From Luteolibacter luteus (lineage in GTDB: Bacteria > Verrucomicrobiota > Verrucomicrobiia > Verrucomicrobiales > Akkermansiaceae): a DNA stretch of 64,000 nucleotides. The notes beneath the pieces are model-generated. The model had not been told where the DNA came from, made no database searches, and was given only the letters and a program-made list of their open reading frames with translations. The translations under genes and the position numbers were made by a program. Below, in pieces: positions 1 through 8,851 of this stretch; the stretch's first letter is position 1, and the number at the start of each line of letters is the position of its first letter. Location of the stretch: contig NZ_CP051774.1 in the NCBI RefSeq assembly GCF_012913485.1, positions 1,178,001-1,242,000 of the forward strand, given 5' to 3'.

Positions 1-400
1 CCGGCGGTGGAGTATCGCGGTTACCACATGCCCAGCGTCCGATCATGCCGGAAGAGAGCAACAAGAGTAGAGTGGCGAAAACGGTATCAGCCACGAGCAC
101 CTGACCGTTTAGGGCGCTCGCCACCGTCGTCGCCCATAGCAAGATCATCCACACCAACTCCCCGCAGGACCAACTGGCATTCCCTGTCAACCGGGGGAAA
201 GCCGTGCCGAGGAATCCGATCACGAAGGCTCCCATGAAGCCCTCGATCATCACCCGCGAATGAGCCTCGCCAGGATAAAACCCTAGCTTTCCCGTATAGA
301 GCAGCGGCCACATCATCACCCCCGCAATCGCGGCGAGCATCCCGAGCGGGAAGAACACACGGAAGGGCTCGGAGGCCCAGCGGGAGATGCAAGCTTTCAT
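1..400 (-). CDS. NnrS family protein, N-terminal part (cut by left edge)
   Basis: The minus strand reads open from an ATG at 398-400 to the window edge, giving the first 133 residues. The start (MKACISRWASEPFRVFFPLG) followed by a tryptophan-rich helix, an AHSRVMIEGF segment and GFLGTAFPRLTG matches the layout of NnrS, a multi-helix haem/copper membrane protein linked to nitric oxide and nitrosative stress. At least three hydrophobic segments are visible. The only competing frames here give arginine-rich, shadow-like translations. No clear NnrR/FNR-type palindrome was seen in the 378 bases upstream. The C-terminal two thirds lie outside the window, so the metal-binding residues cannot be checked. 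The family call is by resemblance and fairly confident. Confidence 0.75.
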   Translation of the reverse strand, partial: MKACISRWASEPFRVFFPLGMLAAIAGVMMWPLLYTGKLGFYPGEAHSRVMIEGFMGAFVIGFLGTAFPRLTGNASWSCGELVWMILLWATTVASALNGQVLVADTVFATLLLLLSSGMIGRWACGNRDTPPP

Positions 401-778
401 GGCAGGCCTATCTTTTTCTGGCACCTTATTGGCTATCCTTTCCACTCACCTACTCTTGGAAATCCGACCGGCAGGCTGCGAACTTGGGCTTACGGCCTCT
501 ACTCGAGCCAACCGCGAAGACCACTCGCGGAGATTTCCATTGGCAAAGACAACGATAGCATCCGGCGAAGGGATCCCGCGTGGACCGGCCAGCTTGAATC
601 GAGGCAATCATGACCTGACCACAAGACGTCACCAATGCGGTTCTGACCACGCCGTCAGTCTTAGTTGTCACGCATATCCTACCTTCTCTGTCATTGGACC
701 AGACCCGCCCTACCTCTCCCGTAGGAAAGAGCAGAGACGACCCCAATCCCTGCATCCTCCGTGAGAACACGACGCCCC
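401..778. other. Intergenic region with no supported gene
   Basis: This stretch separates the start of the NnrS-like gene from the 3' end of the GntR/LacI-type regulator. The open frames across it (for example 450-932 on the minus strand) translate to low-complexity, Arg/Ser/Pro-rich sequence and one overlaps the C-terminal end of the regulator, so I do not call them. It presumably holds the NnrS promoter, but no confident -35/-10 pair or operator was found. Confidence 0.4.
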
Positions 779-1936
779 TTAGCTCCGACCACCCCGCGGC
801 TGGGTGAGGTAAGCGCCACAGGTCTCCCGAACGATCATCCTCGGGGAAAGCATGATGTTTCGCGGCGGGAGCGATGGATTCGCGATCCGCTCTCGCAGGC
901 AATTGAAAGCCGTTAGCGCGATATCCCGGCATGGTTGCTGCATCGTGGTCAACGGGATGGTCAGCAGATTGGCGAAGCGGACGTCATCGAAGCCGACCAA
1001 GCGCAGGTCCTCAGGCACACGCACCTTCAGGCGGTTCAGAGTCTGTAGCAATTGGGCCGCGATGTGGTCGCTTGTGCAAAGCACCGCCTCGATCCGTCCG
1101 CTCTGCGTGATGCTGCGCACAAACTTCTGATCGGCCGGATCGCCGATACGTACGAAATCCCTCGGGACATCGAGTCCATTGGCTAGCATCGCCGATTGTG
1201 CCCCCGCAATCCGGGCATCAACCGTGGATGCAGTGAAAGGCTTGGTGACATAGGCCAGCCTCTTCATGCCCAGCTTGATCAGGTGCTCTGCCAAACGATA
1301 GCCTCCTGAGAAATTGTCCACGCCCACGAGGTCATACTCGCTGCGCCTCGGGAACGCCACCGCGTCGCGGTCGATTAGCACCAGCGGTATCCCTGCTTGC
1401 CGGAGACGGCTTAGGATCCGCAGGTTTGCCTCGTCGCGGTCCGCCTGATGCTCAAAGGGGACAACGAACACACCTGCAAGGCCATTCCCAATGAAGCGCT
1501 CGCACAGCGCCTCCGCATCCGCGACACTCATCCGGGGCTCCTCGATCGATCGAGCGGGATTGTAATCGCCCGACCAGAGACCGAAGTCATGCACACGCGC
1601 CAAATTCGCGAGCTCACCACAGATAGTTTCGAAGATTTCGGTATGCCTCAAGTTCGGCACCAGCATGCCTAGCTGCCGGTCTTTGTTCGAAGGGCGCCTG
1701 GCCTGTCCTTGGCTCAGATCCGCGACATAGGTGCCGGAGCCCGCGCGACGCTCGATAATTCCCTCCTCCTGCAACGCGAGAAGGGCCCTTCCAATCGTCG
1801 GCCGTGAAACCTGAAAGCGCTCCGCAAGCTGTACTTCGCTCGGTAGGCGGCCCGATTTCTCATACTTCCCGGCGAGGATCTCGGTCGCCAGGGTGCGGGA
1901 GACCTCCCGATGTTTTTTGTGCTGCTTGTCGCTCAT
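779..1936 (-). CDS. AraR-like transcriptional regulator (GntR-type HTH plus LacI-type sugar-binding domain)
   Basis: 385 residues. Residues about 8-75 form a GntR-type winged helix (LPSEVQLAERFQVSRPTIGRAL, then GSGTYV). Residues about 90-375 resemble a LacI/periplasmic-binding-protein effector domain, with LVLIDRD, VGVDNFSGGYRLAEHL and LVGFDDVRFA. This domain pairing is that of AraR, a repressor released by a sugar. It is transcribed away from the sugar porter at 1998 and the downstream GH32 and GH172 genes, so it is the obvious candidate regulator of that locus, with a fructo-oligosaccharide or difructose anhydride as plausible effector; that is inference. Family assignment is confident, ligand unknown. 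Confidence 0.85.
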   Translation of the reverse strand: MSDKQHKKHREVSRTLATEILAGKYEKSGRLPSEVQLAERFQVSRPTIGRALLALQEEGIIERRAGSGTYVADLSQGQARRPSNKDRQLGMLVPNLRHTEIFETICGELANLARVHDFGLWSGDYNPARSIEEPRMSVADAEALCERFIGNGLAGVFVVPFEHQADRDEANLRILSRLRQAGIPLVLIDRDAVAFPRRSEYDLVGVDNFSGGYRLAEHLIKLGMKRLAYVTKPFTASTVDARIAGAQSAMLANGLDVPRDFVRIGDPADQKFVRSITQSGRIEAVLCTSDHIAAQLLQTLNRLKVRVPEDLRLVGFDDVRFANLLTIPLTTMQQPCRDIALTAFNCLRERIANPSLPPRNIMLSPRMIVRETCGAYLTQPRGGRS

Positions 1937-1959
1937 CCGGTCAGATCCTCTTTAAATCC

Positions 1960-1967
1960 GTCATGAC
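1960..1967. promoter_or_regulatory. Candidate operator: short palindrome in the divergent intergenic region
   Basis: GTCATGAC is a perfect 8-bp palindrome in the short gap between the regulator start (1936) and the sugar porter start. A GntR-type HTH dimer binds such dyads, so it is a candidate operator. A palindrome of this length is expected by chance fairly often, so confidence is low. Confidence 0.18.
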
Positions 1968-1997
1968 TGCTTTTCCCAAAGCTGTCAATTCACCTGG

Positions 1998-3431
1998 TTG
2001 AGGAACTCACCGATATCCAGCAAAGACCGGGGTGTGAATCCAACCCAAGTCACGACAACCGGCGACAGCGAAATAGCCGCGCCAACCCGGATTACGCCTG
2101 CCTTGGCAGGAGCGACCGCAGTAGCCGCTTTAGGTGGATTGCTCTTCGGATTCGATACCGCGGTGATCTCCGGCTGCCAGGACCAGCTGAAGCAGCTGCT
2201 ATCCCTCTCCTCGGGTGAACAAGGTTTCATGACCGCCTCGGCATTGATCGGTGCCGCAGCCGGTTCGCTAGCCGCAGCCAAACCGGGCGATCTCTTTGGC
2301 CGTCGCGATTGCCTGAAGTGGACCGCGGCCTTCTACCTGCTCTGCGCGATCGGTTGTGCCTTCGCCACGGATCTCTGGATGATCGTCGCAGCCCGCATCC
2401 TTGGCGGCCTAGCCGTCGGAGCTTCTTCTGTGCTCGGCCCCATGTACCTCGCGGAGATCGCCCCCGCAGCGTGGCGTGGCCGTCTGGTCGCATGCTTCCA
2501 GATGAACATTGTCCTCGGCGTGCTCGTGGCCTACTTCTCGAATTATTTCATCGGGAAACTCGGCCTTGGGGACCACGAATGGCGCTGGAAGCTGGGCGTT
2601 CAGGCCTTCCCAGCCCTGCTCTTCCTCATCACCCTCTTTTTCATCCCGCGCAGCCCGCGCTGGTTGCTGATGAAAGGACTGCGCGAGGAAGCGGCCGATA
2701 CCCTAACGCGGTTCGGAGCGAGCGAAACGGATCGGCAAATCGCGAGCATCGAGCGCTCCCTTGCCTCAAGCCAATCCTCCCGCGGCGCGCCGCCGCTTTT
2801 CACACGTCAGCTTCGGAAACCGGTGCTCCTGGCAATCGCCATCGCACTCTTCAATCAGCTCGGAGGGATCAATGCACTCTGGTACTACGCCGATACGATC
2901 TTTGCGATGGCTGGCTTCAACAAAGACGCCAGCGCGCTACAGGCAGTCGGACTCGGCACCGCGAACATCTTCGCCACCATCCTGGGCATGGCGATCATCG
3001 ACAAGGTGGGTCGCAAGGCACTCCTGATCTGGGGCACCGTCGGCTGTGGGATTGCGCTGGCGGGTGTCGCCTGGATCTTCACGACGGGCGCTCGCCCGGA
3101 ATTGCTGGCGTGGTTGTTCGGGCTCTTCGTGGTCTGCCATGCCTTCGGCCAAGGTGCGGTGATCTGGGTCTTCATCAGCGAGATCTTTCCCACGCCGGTC
3201 CGGAGCAAGGGCCAGACGCTGGGCAGCTTCACCCACTGGTTCATGGCCATGCTGGTCTCATGGAGCTTTCCCATGGTCGCCCGTGACATCGGGGAACCTT
3301 TCGCAGGTCTGCCATTCGGCATCTTTGCAGCGATGATGATCCTGCAGCTCGCGATTGTGGGAATCTTCTTTCCTGAAACAAAACAGATCGCACTTGAAGA
3401 TATCGATGAACGACTCCGTGAAAGCCATTGA
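1998..3431 (+). CDS. MFS sugar porter (sugar:H+ symporter family)
   Basis: About 12 hydrophobic segments and the signature motifs of the MFS sugar porter family (XylE/GLUT type): GFDTAVISG in TM1, LFGRRD in loop 2-3, IPRSPRWL after TM6, NQLGGINALWYY in TM7, and a PETK motif at the end of TM12. It should import a mono- or oligosaccharide across the inner membrane. The long frame opens with TTG at 1998; a GTG at 2034 (12 codons in) is an equally plausible start. It heads a collinear run with the DUF120-like gene (26-nt overlap), the beta-strand-repeat gene, GH32 and GH172 genes, which suggests the substrate is fructose or a short fructan product. Family is certain; substrate is inferred. Confidence 0.92.
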   Translation: MRNSPISSKDRGVNPTQVTTTGDSEIAAPTRITPALAGATAVAALGGLLFGFDTAVISGCQDQLKQLLSLSSGEQGFMTASALIGAAAGSLAAAKPGDLFGRRDCLKWTAAFYLLCAIGCAFATDLWMIVAARILGGLAVGASSVLGPMYLAEIAPAAWRGRLVACFQMNIVLGVLVAYFSNYFIGKLGLGDHEWRWKLGVQAFPALLFLITLFFIPRSPRWLLMKGLREEAADTLTRFGASETDRQIASIERSLASSQSSRGAPPLFTRQLRKPVLLAIAIALFNQLGGINALWYYADTIFAMAGFNKDASALQAVGLGTANIFATILGMAIIDKVGRKALLIWGTVGCGIALAGVAWIFTTGARPELLAWLFGLFVVCHAFGQGAVIWVFISEIFPTPVRSKGQTLGSFTHWFMAMLVSWSFPMVARDIGEPFAGLPFGIFAAMMILQLAIVGIFFPETKQIALEDIDERLRESH

Positions 3432-3915
3432 GACCGCCCCGGGCTGGCAAACCTTCGGGGCCACGATTGTCCCCGGGCACCGGGTCGCCTCGGGAGAGAA
3501 TCTCGATCCTCGGTTTCCCGGTGGGACCATCCGTATGCAGATCCCCCATTTTCAAGAAATGGGACTCGACCTCTCTTCCTTCTACCCCGGCACGATCAAT
3601 ATCAGCATCGCTCCGCTGCACTATCAGGTCCAGCAAGCCTACCGGACCCTCCGTGCTGTAAAGTGGCATCCAACCGAACCAGCGGAGGATTTCTCCTTCT
3701 TCGAAGCCGAGCTGATCGGAAGCGAAGGAATGCGCGCCACCGGCTTCATCTACTATCCTCACCCCGACACCAAGCCGGAGCACTTTCAGCAGGCGGACGT
3801 GCTGGAGTTGCTTCTCCCTCACGTAGCGGGACTTGCATACGGAGATGTGATCTCTTTACGCACCCGGACCGACCAGATCCTGATCAAGGAAGCGGTGACT
3901 TCCCCGCAAAGCTGA
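3406..3915 (+). CDS. Small protein resembling the DUF120/CTP-dependent riboflavin kinase fold
   Basis: 169 residues from the ATG at 3406, which overlaps the 3' end of the sugar porter by 26 nt and suggests translational coupling; the frame opens earlier at 3355 but that would extend the overlap. The layout echoes the DUF120 cradle-loop barrel: G(x)nRVASGEN near the N-terminus, FPGGTIRMQI, then FYPGTINISI (compare the PYPGTLNV motif of archaeal CTP-dependent riboflavin kinases), and a C-terminal LELLLPHVAGLAYGDVISL segment resembling the LEII...L.DGD end of that family. No secretion signal. The role in a sugar locus is unknown; it may be a small-molecule-binding or carbohydrate-modifying protein. 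Homology is inferred from motif spacing only. Confidence 0.55.
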   Translation: MNDSVKAIETAPGWQTFGATIVPGHRVASGENLDPRFPGGTIRMQIPHFQEMGLDLSSFYPGTINISIAPLHYQVQQAYRTLRAVKWHPTEPAEDFSFFEAELIGSEGMRATGFIYYPHPDTKPEHFQQADVLELLLPHVAGLAYGDVISLRTRTDQILIKEAVTSPQS

Positions 3916-4007
3916 TATTACCCATCACCATCCAGTAATCTCCGGAAAATATCCGGGCTCTCAGGTCCCTCTTCTCCCCGATAAAAGAGTAGTCACTCTT
4001 GCCTAAC

Positions 4008-5915
4008 GTGAAACCCGTCCAGCCATCCGGATTACCCTGCAGCCTCGCCGCCCTCTTGCTTGCGGCTTTACCTGCATGCGGGATAGATTGGGTCGCATCG
4101 GATGGCGATTTCGGCAACCCGGGCAATTGGAGCGACGGGAATCTTCCGACCTCCGGAACACCCGTGAACATTGCCAACTCCGGCACCGCCACCATTGAGC
4201 TGCCGGGTGCCTACACCATCGGTCCACTGATCTTGGGAAATCACGCGGGTGATGGCTCCATCCTCCACTCTGGAGGCGTGCTGACCACCGGTCGCATGAT
4301 TATCGGCGGTGACGACAGTAGCAATGGCACAGGCAACGGGCACTACATAATCACCAATGGCACACTCAGATCCGCCGTGGACGATATCTGGATCGGTTCG
4401 AAAGGCGGCACGGGAACTTTGGAACTGTCCGGCAATGCCTTCGTGAGCAGCGCAGGCTGGGTGGTCGTCGGGCGGGATGGTGCGAGCGGCCACCTGAAGC
4501 TCTCGGGAACCTCCACACTCGAAGTGAAATCGGGAAACCTCCCGGTGGGCTGCAACTCGAACGGCTTCACCTCCACTCTCGATGTGGAAGACTCCGCCCG
4601 CATTGACGCCGCAGGTGAAATCTGGGTGGGCTGGATCGGGAACAACACCAACGAAGGCATCATGACCATGAAAGATCATGCCTCGGTTTCCACCCGCAAT
4701 GGCTTCGTGCTGGGACGCGAGGGTGCCAAGGGCGCCGTCGATCTCTCTGGCCAATCCACCCTGAATGCGGGCGGCTATCTGGTCTGCGGCGCCAACCCCG
4801 GTGGCCACGGCGAACTCATCCTCCGGGACGAAGCCCACGTCCATGCCAACAAGCAAGTCTGGCTGGGATACCTCGGCGGAAGCGGAACGATCACCGTTGA
4901 GGGCGGATGCCTCTCCGCACACGCCTCCGTGGCCGACGACCCTAGCGGAGCAGGAATTGCCTTTCACAACAACGGCGCTCTCGTCCTAAACGGCGGCCAG
5001 GTTTCCACACCCGGCTTCATCAAGAAGACAGGCACCGCCTCGCTCACCTTCAATGGAGGAACCCTGCGCGCGACCGGCATCAACACCTCAGGCGGCTTTT
5101 TCGCGAACTTCGCAAACGAGGAACTCCGGATCGGTCACGACGGCCTTCTCTTCGACACCAAAGGCTTTGCGGTCGAAGTCCAGCAGTCCCTGACCGGCGA
5201 TGGGCCTCTAACGAAGCAGGGCACCGGCTCTCTCTCGCTGAAGGGCTCCATCGGTCATTCGGGAAACACCGTGGTCGAAACCGGCACCCTGACACTCGAG
5301 CTACCCATCCTGAGCGATTCCCACTCCGTTTCTGTTTCCGGACCAAGCAGCCACCTCAAATTACCACACGGCCAAGTCGATCGGATTGCCCGCTTGATAA
5401 TTGATGGCATCGTGCAACCGGCAGGCCTCTACAAGGCACCGGGAGCCTCAGGCCCGGGAACGGAAACCCCCGTGATCGAGGGCAGCGGCTCCCTGGAGGT
5501 CCGCTTCGGCCCCGGCCAAGTGATCTTCAGCGAATGGATCGCAGACCATCAGCCGGCTTACAGCTTCGAGGAGGATAGCGATGGCGATGGCCTCAAGAAC
5601 GGCTTGGAGCACGTCTTCGGAAGCGATCCGAATAACTTCAACCCGGCTCCACGAATGATCACCCTGGCAACGGGGATCGCTATCCTTGAACACCCGCTAG
5701 CGGCCAGCCTCGCTGCCGATGTGAGCTATTCCCACGAGTGGAGCAAGGATCTCATCCATTGGCACCGTAGTGACGAGAGCGACACCGATGGCACGAGAGT
5801 GATCATCACTCCGATCACGTCAGGCTCTGGCATCCAAGCGCAATATCAACTCGTCTCAGGATCCGCCATGCAGCTCTTCGGCCGCGTCGTGGCCCATCAA
5901 CTGACCACCCCTTGA
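4008..5915 (+). CDS. Secreted autotransporter-associated beta-strand-repeat protein
   Basis: About 635 residues from a GTG at 4008 (an in-frame TTG lies at 3999); the GTG gives a compact signal peptide of the form MKPVQPSG plus a hydrophobic stretch. After cleavage come short Gly/Thr/Ser-rich repeats (GTGTLELSGNA, GASGHLKLSGTSTL, GAKGAVDLSGQSTL) typical of right-handed beta-helix surface proteins, ending in a QGTGSLSLKG/ETGTLTLELP block of the PATR type. Near residue 520 there is a calcium-binding-like EEDSDGDGLKNGLEHVFGSD segment, then a tail common to verrucomicrobial exported proteins. No PEP-CTERM tail. It lies between the porter and GH32 genes; a role in binding polysaccharide at the cell surface is a guess. 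Confidence 0.8.
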   Translation: MKPVQPSGLPCSLAALLLAALPACGIDWVASDGDFGNPGNWSDGNLPTSGTPVNIANSGTATIELPGAYTIGPLILGNHAGDGSILHSGGVLTTGRMIIGGDDSSNGTGNGHYIITNGTLRSAVDDIWIGSKGGTGTLELSGNAFVSSAGWVVVGRDGASGHLKLSGTSTLEVKSGNLPVGCNSNGFTSTLDVEDSARIDAAGEIWVGWIGNNTNEGIMTMKDHASVSTRNGFVLGREGAKGAVDLSGQSTLNAGGYLVCGANPGGHGELILRDEAHVHANKQVWLGYLGGSGTITVEGGCLSAHASVADDPSGAGIAFHNNGALVLNGGQVSTPGFIKKTGTASLTFNGGTLRATGINTSGGFFANFANEELRIGHDGLLFDTKGFAVEVQQSLTGDGPLTKQGTGSLSLKGSIGHSGNTVVETGTLTLELPILSDSHSVSVSGPSSHLKLPHGQVDRIARLIIDGIVQPAGLYKAPGASGPGTETPVIEGSGSLEVRFGPGQVIFSEWIADHQPAYSFEEDSDGDGLKNGLEHVFGSDPNNFNPAPRMITLATGIAILEHPLAASLAADVSYSHEWSKDLIHWHRSDESDTDGTRVIITPITSGSGIQAQYQLVSGSAMQLFGRVVAHQLTTP

Positions 5916-5935
5916 ACCTTCCTCACAAAAGCCCG

Positions 5936-7804
5936 ATGAAACCTCACGCATCCTTCCGTCCCGTCCTATCGTCCCTTCTGCTCGCCGGTTCCGCCTTCGC
6001 GGCTGATGACATCCTCATCGCGGACTTCGAGGGAACCACCTACGCTCCTTGGCAAGTCACCGGCACCGCTTTCAATGCCGGGCCAGCTCGTGGAGCAAGC
6101 CTCGGCCCCTTGGAAATCACCAATGGAGTCGGAAGCGGCGTGGCCTGCAGTGAGAACTTCAACGCAGGAACGGGCACCGGCAATGATGCTCCTCAGGGTC
6201 GCCTCCTCTCCCCTGCTTTCGAAATCCAGCGGAAATACATCTCGTTCCGGATCGGTGGTGGCGACTACGAGCGCCACGCCTGCCTGAACCTCCTTGTGGA
6301 TGGCAAGATCGCGAAAAGCGCCACCGGGCGGAACTCCGATGCCTTGTATGCCGCGAGCTGGGATGTCTCTGCGTGGGCGGGCAAACAAGCCCGGATCGAA
6401 ATCGTCGACGAAGCCAGCGGAGGCTGGGGCCACATCCTCGTGGATCATCTCGTCCAGACGGACACCCCCGCGGTGCTGCCCGTTGTCACCACCCCGGTCT
6501 ACAAGGAAGCAGCACGCCCCCTCTATCACTTCACTGCGAGGCAGTGGACGATGGACCGACTGAATCCGGGCATGCGTCAGGAAGGCTGGCTAAACGATCT
6601 GAATGGCATGATATACTACAAGGGCGAATACCACATGTTCGCCCAGCGCTGGAACAAATGCTGGATCCATGCGGTCAGCAAAGACTTGGTCCATTGGGAA
6701 GAACTTCAACCTGCCTTCTGGGAGGAGGCTTTGGATACCGGCGTGCAGTCAGGCTCCTGCGTGATCGACGTCAACAACACCTCCGGTCTCGGCCAGCCCG
6801 GCAAGGAACCACCGATGGTCGCCTTCTGGTCCCGCAACGACAACAACTCGCACTGCCTTTCCTATAGCCTCGATCGCGGCCGAACCTGGCAACACTACGC
6901 CAGCAACCCGCTCTTCACCTTCCCCGAACGCGACCCGAAGGTCTTCTGGCACGCCCCTTCCAACAAGTGGGTGATGGTGATGTATGGCAGTGGAAAATAT
7001 CACATCTTCACCTCGTCCAATCTTCTCTCCTGGCAGAACGCAAACAACCCGATCGCGGATGCCTTCGAATGCCCGGACTTCTTCGAGCTTCCCGTAGAAG
7101 GCTCGCCAGAGACAAAGAAGTGGGTTCTTGTTCATGCGGATGGCAAATACTCGCTTGGCACCTTCAACGGCATCAAGTTCACCGAGGAAACTCCCCGTTA
7201 TCCGGGCGACATCGGCGGCACACCATTCTACGCAACCCAGAGCTTCGACAATGTGAACACCGGTGACGGACGCCGTATCCAAATGGTGTGGATGCGCGGT
7301 TCCGACTTCCCCGGCCAACCGTTCAGCCAGCAAGTCAGCTTCCCCTGCGAACTGAAGCTCAAGAACACCGCCGCTGGCCTCCGGGTCTTCCGCACACCCG
7401 TCCGCGAGATCGCGCTTTTGGCAGACCAAGTCACGAACCTTCCCTGCGATACCTTTGACTCCACGGCTAACGTGACGGTCTCCGAATCGGGCGAGGCCCT
7501 GCGGATCGAAGCCGAAGTCGAGATCCCGGCCGACTCCACTATCGTGTTTGATGTGCGCGGCACCAAGATCCGACTTGGAAAGAACAGCATTCATGTCGGC
7601 GACAGCTCGACTACCATCGCCGAGGATGTTCGCAAGGTAGAGATGCTGATCGATCGTGCATCATTGGAAACCTTCGTGAACGACGGGCAGATTTCCTGCA
7701 CCAAAGTTTTGAAACCCACCACTCCCGGCGTGACTTTCAAGGTGGACGGAAATCCCGCAACCATTCACTCCCTCCGCCGGACCACGCTGAAGGGAATGTG
7801 GTAA
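5936..7804 (+). CDS. Secreted glycoside hydrolase family 32 (levanase/inulinase-type fructan hydrolase)
   Basis: 622 residues from the ATG at 5936; the frame can be extended to TTG 5912, but MKPHASFRP... gives a proper signal peptide ending near AFA|ADD. Residues about 25-180 form a lectin-like jelly roll (LIADFEGTTYAPW...), and the GH32 five-bladed propeller follows. The nucleophile motif is WLNDLNG (usual WMNDPNG; Pro is replaced by Leu, the Asp at about residue 221 is kept), the transition-state stabiliser is in ERDPKVFW and the acid/base motif is FECPDFF. A C-terminal beta-sandwich ends with the typical GH32 segment (VEMLIDRASLETFVNDG). It should hydrolyse beta-fructans outside the cytoplasm. 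Next gene starts 33 bases downstream. Confidence 0.93.
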   Translation: MKPHASFRPVLSSLLLAGSAFAADDILIADFEGTTYAPWQVTGTAFNAGPARGASLGPLEITNGVGSGVACSENFNAGTGTGNDAPQGRLLSPAFEIQRKYISFRIGGGDYERHACLNLLVDGKIAKSATGRNSDALYAASWDVSAWAGKQARIEIVDEASGGWGHILVDHLVQTDTPAVLPVVTTPVYKEAARPLYHFTARQWTMDRLNPGMRQEGWLNDLNGMIYYKGEYHMFAQRWNKCWIHAVSKDLVHWEELQPAFWEEALDTGVQSGSCVIDVNNTSGLGQPGKEPPMVAFWSRNDNNSHCLSYSLDRGRTWQHYASNPLFTFPERDPKVFWHAPSNKWVMVMYGSGKYHIFTSSNLLSWQNANNPIADAFECPDFFELPVEGSPETKKWVLVHADGKYSLGTFNGIKFTEETPRYPGDIGGTPFYATQSFDNVNTGDGRRIQMVWMRGSDFPGQPFSQQVSFPCELKLKNTAAGLRVFRTPVREIALLADQVTNLPCDTFDSTANVTVSESGEALRIEAEVEIPADSTIVFDVRGTKIRLGKNSIHVGDSSTTIAEDVRKVEMLIDRASLETFVNDGQISCTKVLKPTTPGVTFKVDGNPATIHSLRRTTLKGMW

Positions 7805-7837
7805 TCCATGGAGTCCGCCACGAATCATCGCTAGCAC

Positions 7838-8851
7838 GTGAAGACCCTTCCCCTCCTCGCCTCCGTGGCTCTGCTCGCAACCAGCAGCCCGCTTCTTGCC
7901 GAAACCGTTGCGGACATCTTCCGCATCACCGGCGGCAGTTCGACGACACGGGCGAATTTCCATCCCGTCGAAATCCCGAAAGGCGGCGAGCATGTGCTCG
8001 CAGATCTGGAGGGTCCGGGCAAAATCACCTACTTCTACATCACAGATGACACCGTTGGAAAGTGGTACCCGGGACTCGTATTGAAAATCCATTGGGACGA
8101 ATCCAAAGACCCGAGCATTGAGATCCCGCTCGCCGACTTCTTCGGCGCGATCGGCGGCAGGGCGACGGTTTATGAATCATCCTTCATGCAGGTGAACCAA
8201 GCCTGCTTCATGTGCTACCTGCCGATGCCTTTCTCAAAACGAGCCCGCTTCGTCCTGCACAACGATGGAGATCGCGACTACCGGCAGAAGGTGGCCTATG
8301 GCATCGACAGCGAGCAAGATCCCGCCTTCGCGCAGGAGAAAAGCCGCCTCCACGCTTCATGGCGTCGTGGCAACCCGGTGAAAGGCGGGAGGCATCTCCT
8401 GATGGAGGCAGAAGGACGCGGCCACTATGTCGGGGGCTTTCTTCAAGCGGTATCCCGCCAACATCACATCTGGTTTGGAGAGGGCGACACGATCTTCACG
8501 ATCGATGGCAGGACCTTCGTGCACTCACCGGGAACGGAGGACGAGTATGGCTCATGCTGGGCCAGCCCGGCATGGCCGACCTACAACACTTCCGTATGTG
8601 GACACGTCCTCAACGATAATGGGGCAAACCGGATGTATCGCTGGTATCTGGCGAACCCCGCGCGTTTCCAGAAAGGCATCAAGGTCGAAATTCAAAACCA
8701 GCATCTGAACGGCACCCCGACCTCGGAGGACGCCGATGACTACACCAGCGTGGCCTTCTGGTATCAGGAAGACAGCCGCAAGGCTACCCCGCTCCCGAGC
8801 TTTGAAGAGCGCCAACTCCCCAGCTTCGACGTCAACGAGAAATCGGACTAA
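7838..8851 (+). CDS. Secreted GH172 (DUF2961) enzyme, candidate difructose-anhydride or fructofuranoside hydrolase
   Basis: 337 residues with a GTG start and a clear signal peptide (LLASVALLATSSPLLA). The rest reads as DUF2961: GGEHVLADLEGPGKITYFYIT near residue 50, KIHWDESKDPSIEIPLADFF near residue 85, then ASW, GRGHYVGG, EGDTIFTIDG, and GTEDEYGSCW. In the CAZy scheme DUF2961 is GH172, whose characterised members act on difructose dianhydride I and on alpha-fructofuranosides or arabinofuranosides. Next to a GH32 fructanase, a fructose-derived substrate is the most economical reading. The conserved Glu residues in the EGDTIF and TEDEYG segments fit a retaining active site, though I cannot assign catalysis. 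Its 3' end overlaps the convergent sigma gene by 20 nt. Confidence 0.85.
   Translation: MKTLPLLASVALLATSSPLLAETVADIFRITGGSSTTRANFHPVEIPKGGEHVLADLEGPGKITYFYITDDTVGKWYPGLVLKIHWDESKDPSIEIPLADFFGAIGGRATVYESSFMQVNQACFMCYLPMPFSKRARFVLHNDGDRDYRQKVAYGIDSEQDPAFAQEKSRLHASWRRGNPVKGGRHLLMEAEGRGHYVGGFLQAVSRQHHIWFGEGDTIFTIDGRTFVHSPGTEDEYGSCWASPAWPTYNTSVCGHVLNDNGANRMYRWYLANPARFQKGIKVEIQNQHLNGTPTSEDADDYTSVAFWYQEDSRKATPLPSFEERQLPSFDVNEKSD

Noticed and set aside
450-932. 160-residue minus-strand open frame overlapping the C-terminal end of the AraR-like regulator
   Set aside because: It has no motif, is Arg/Ser/Gly-rich and overlaps a confirmed gene in another frame.
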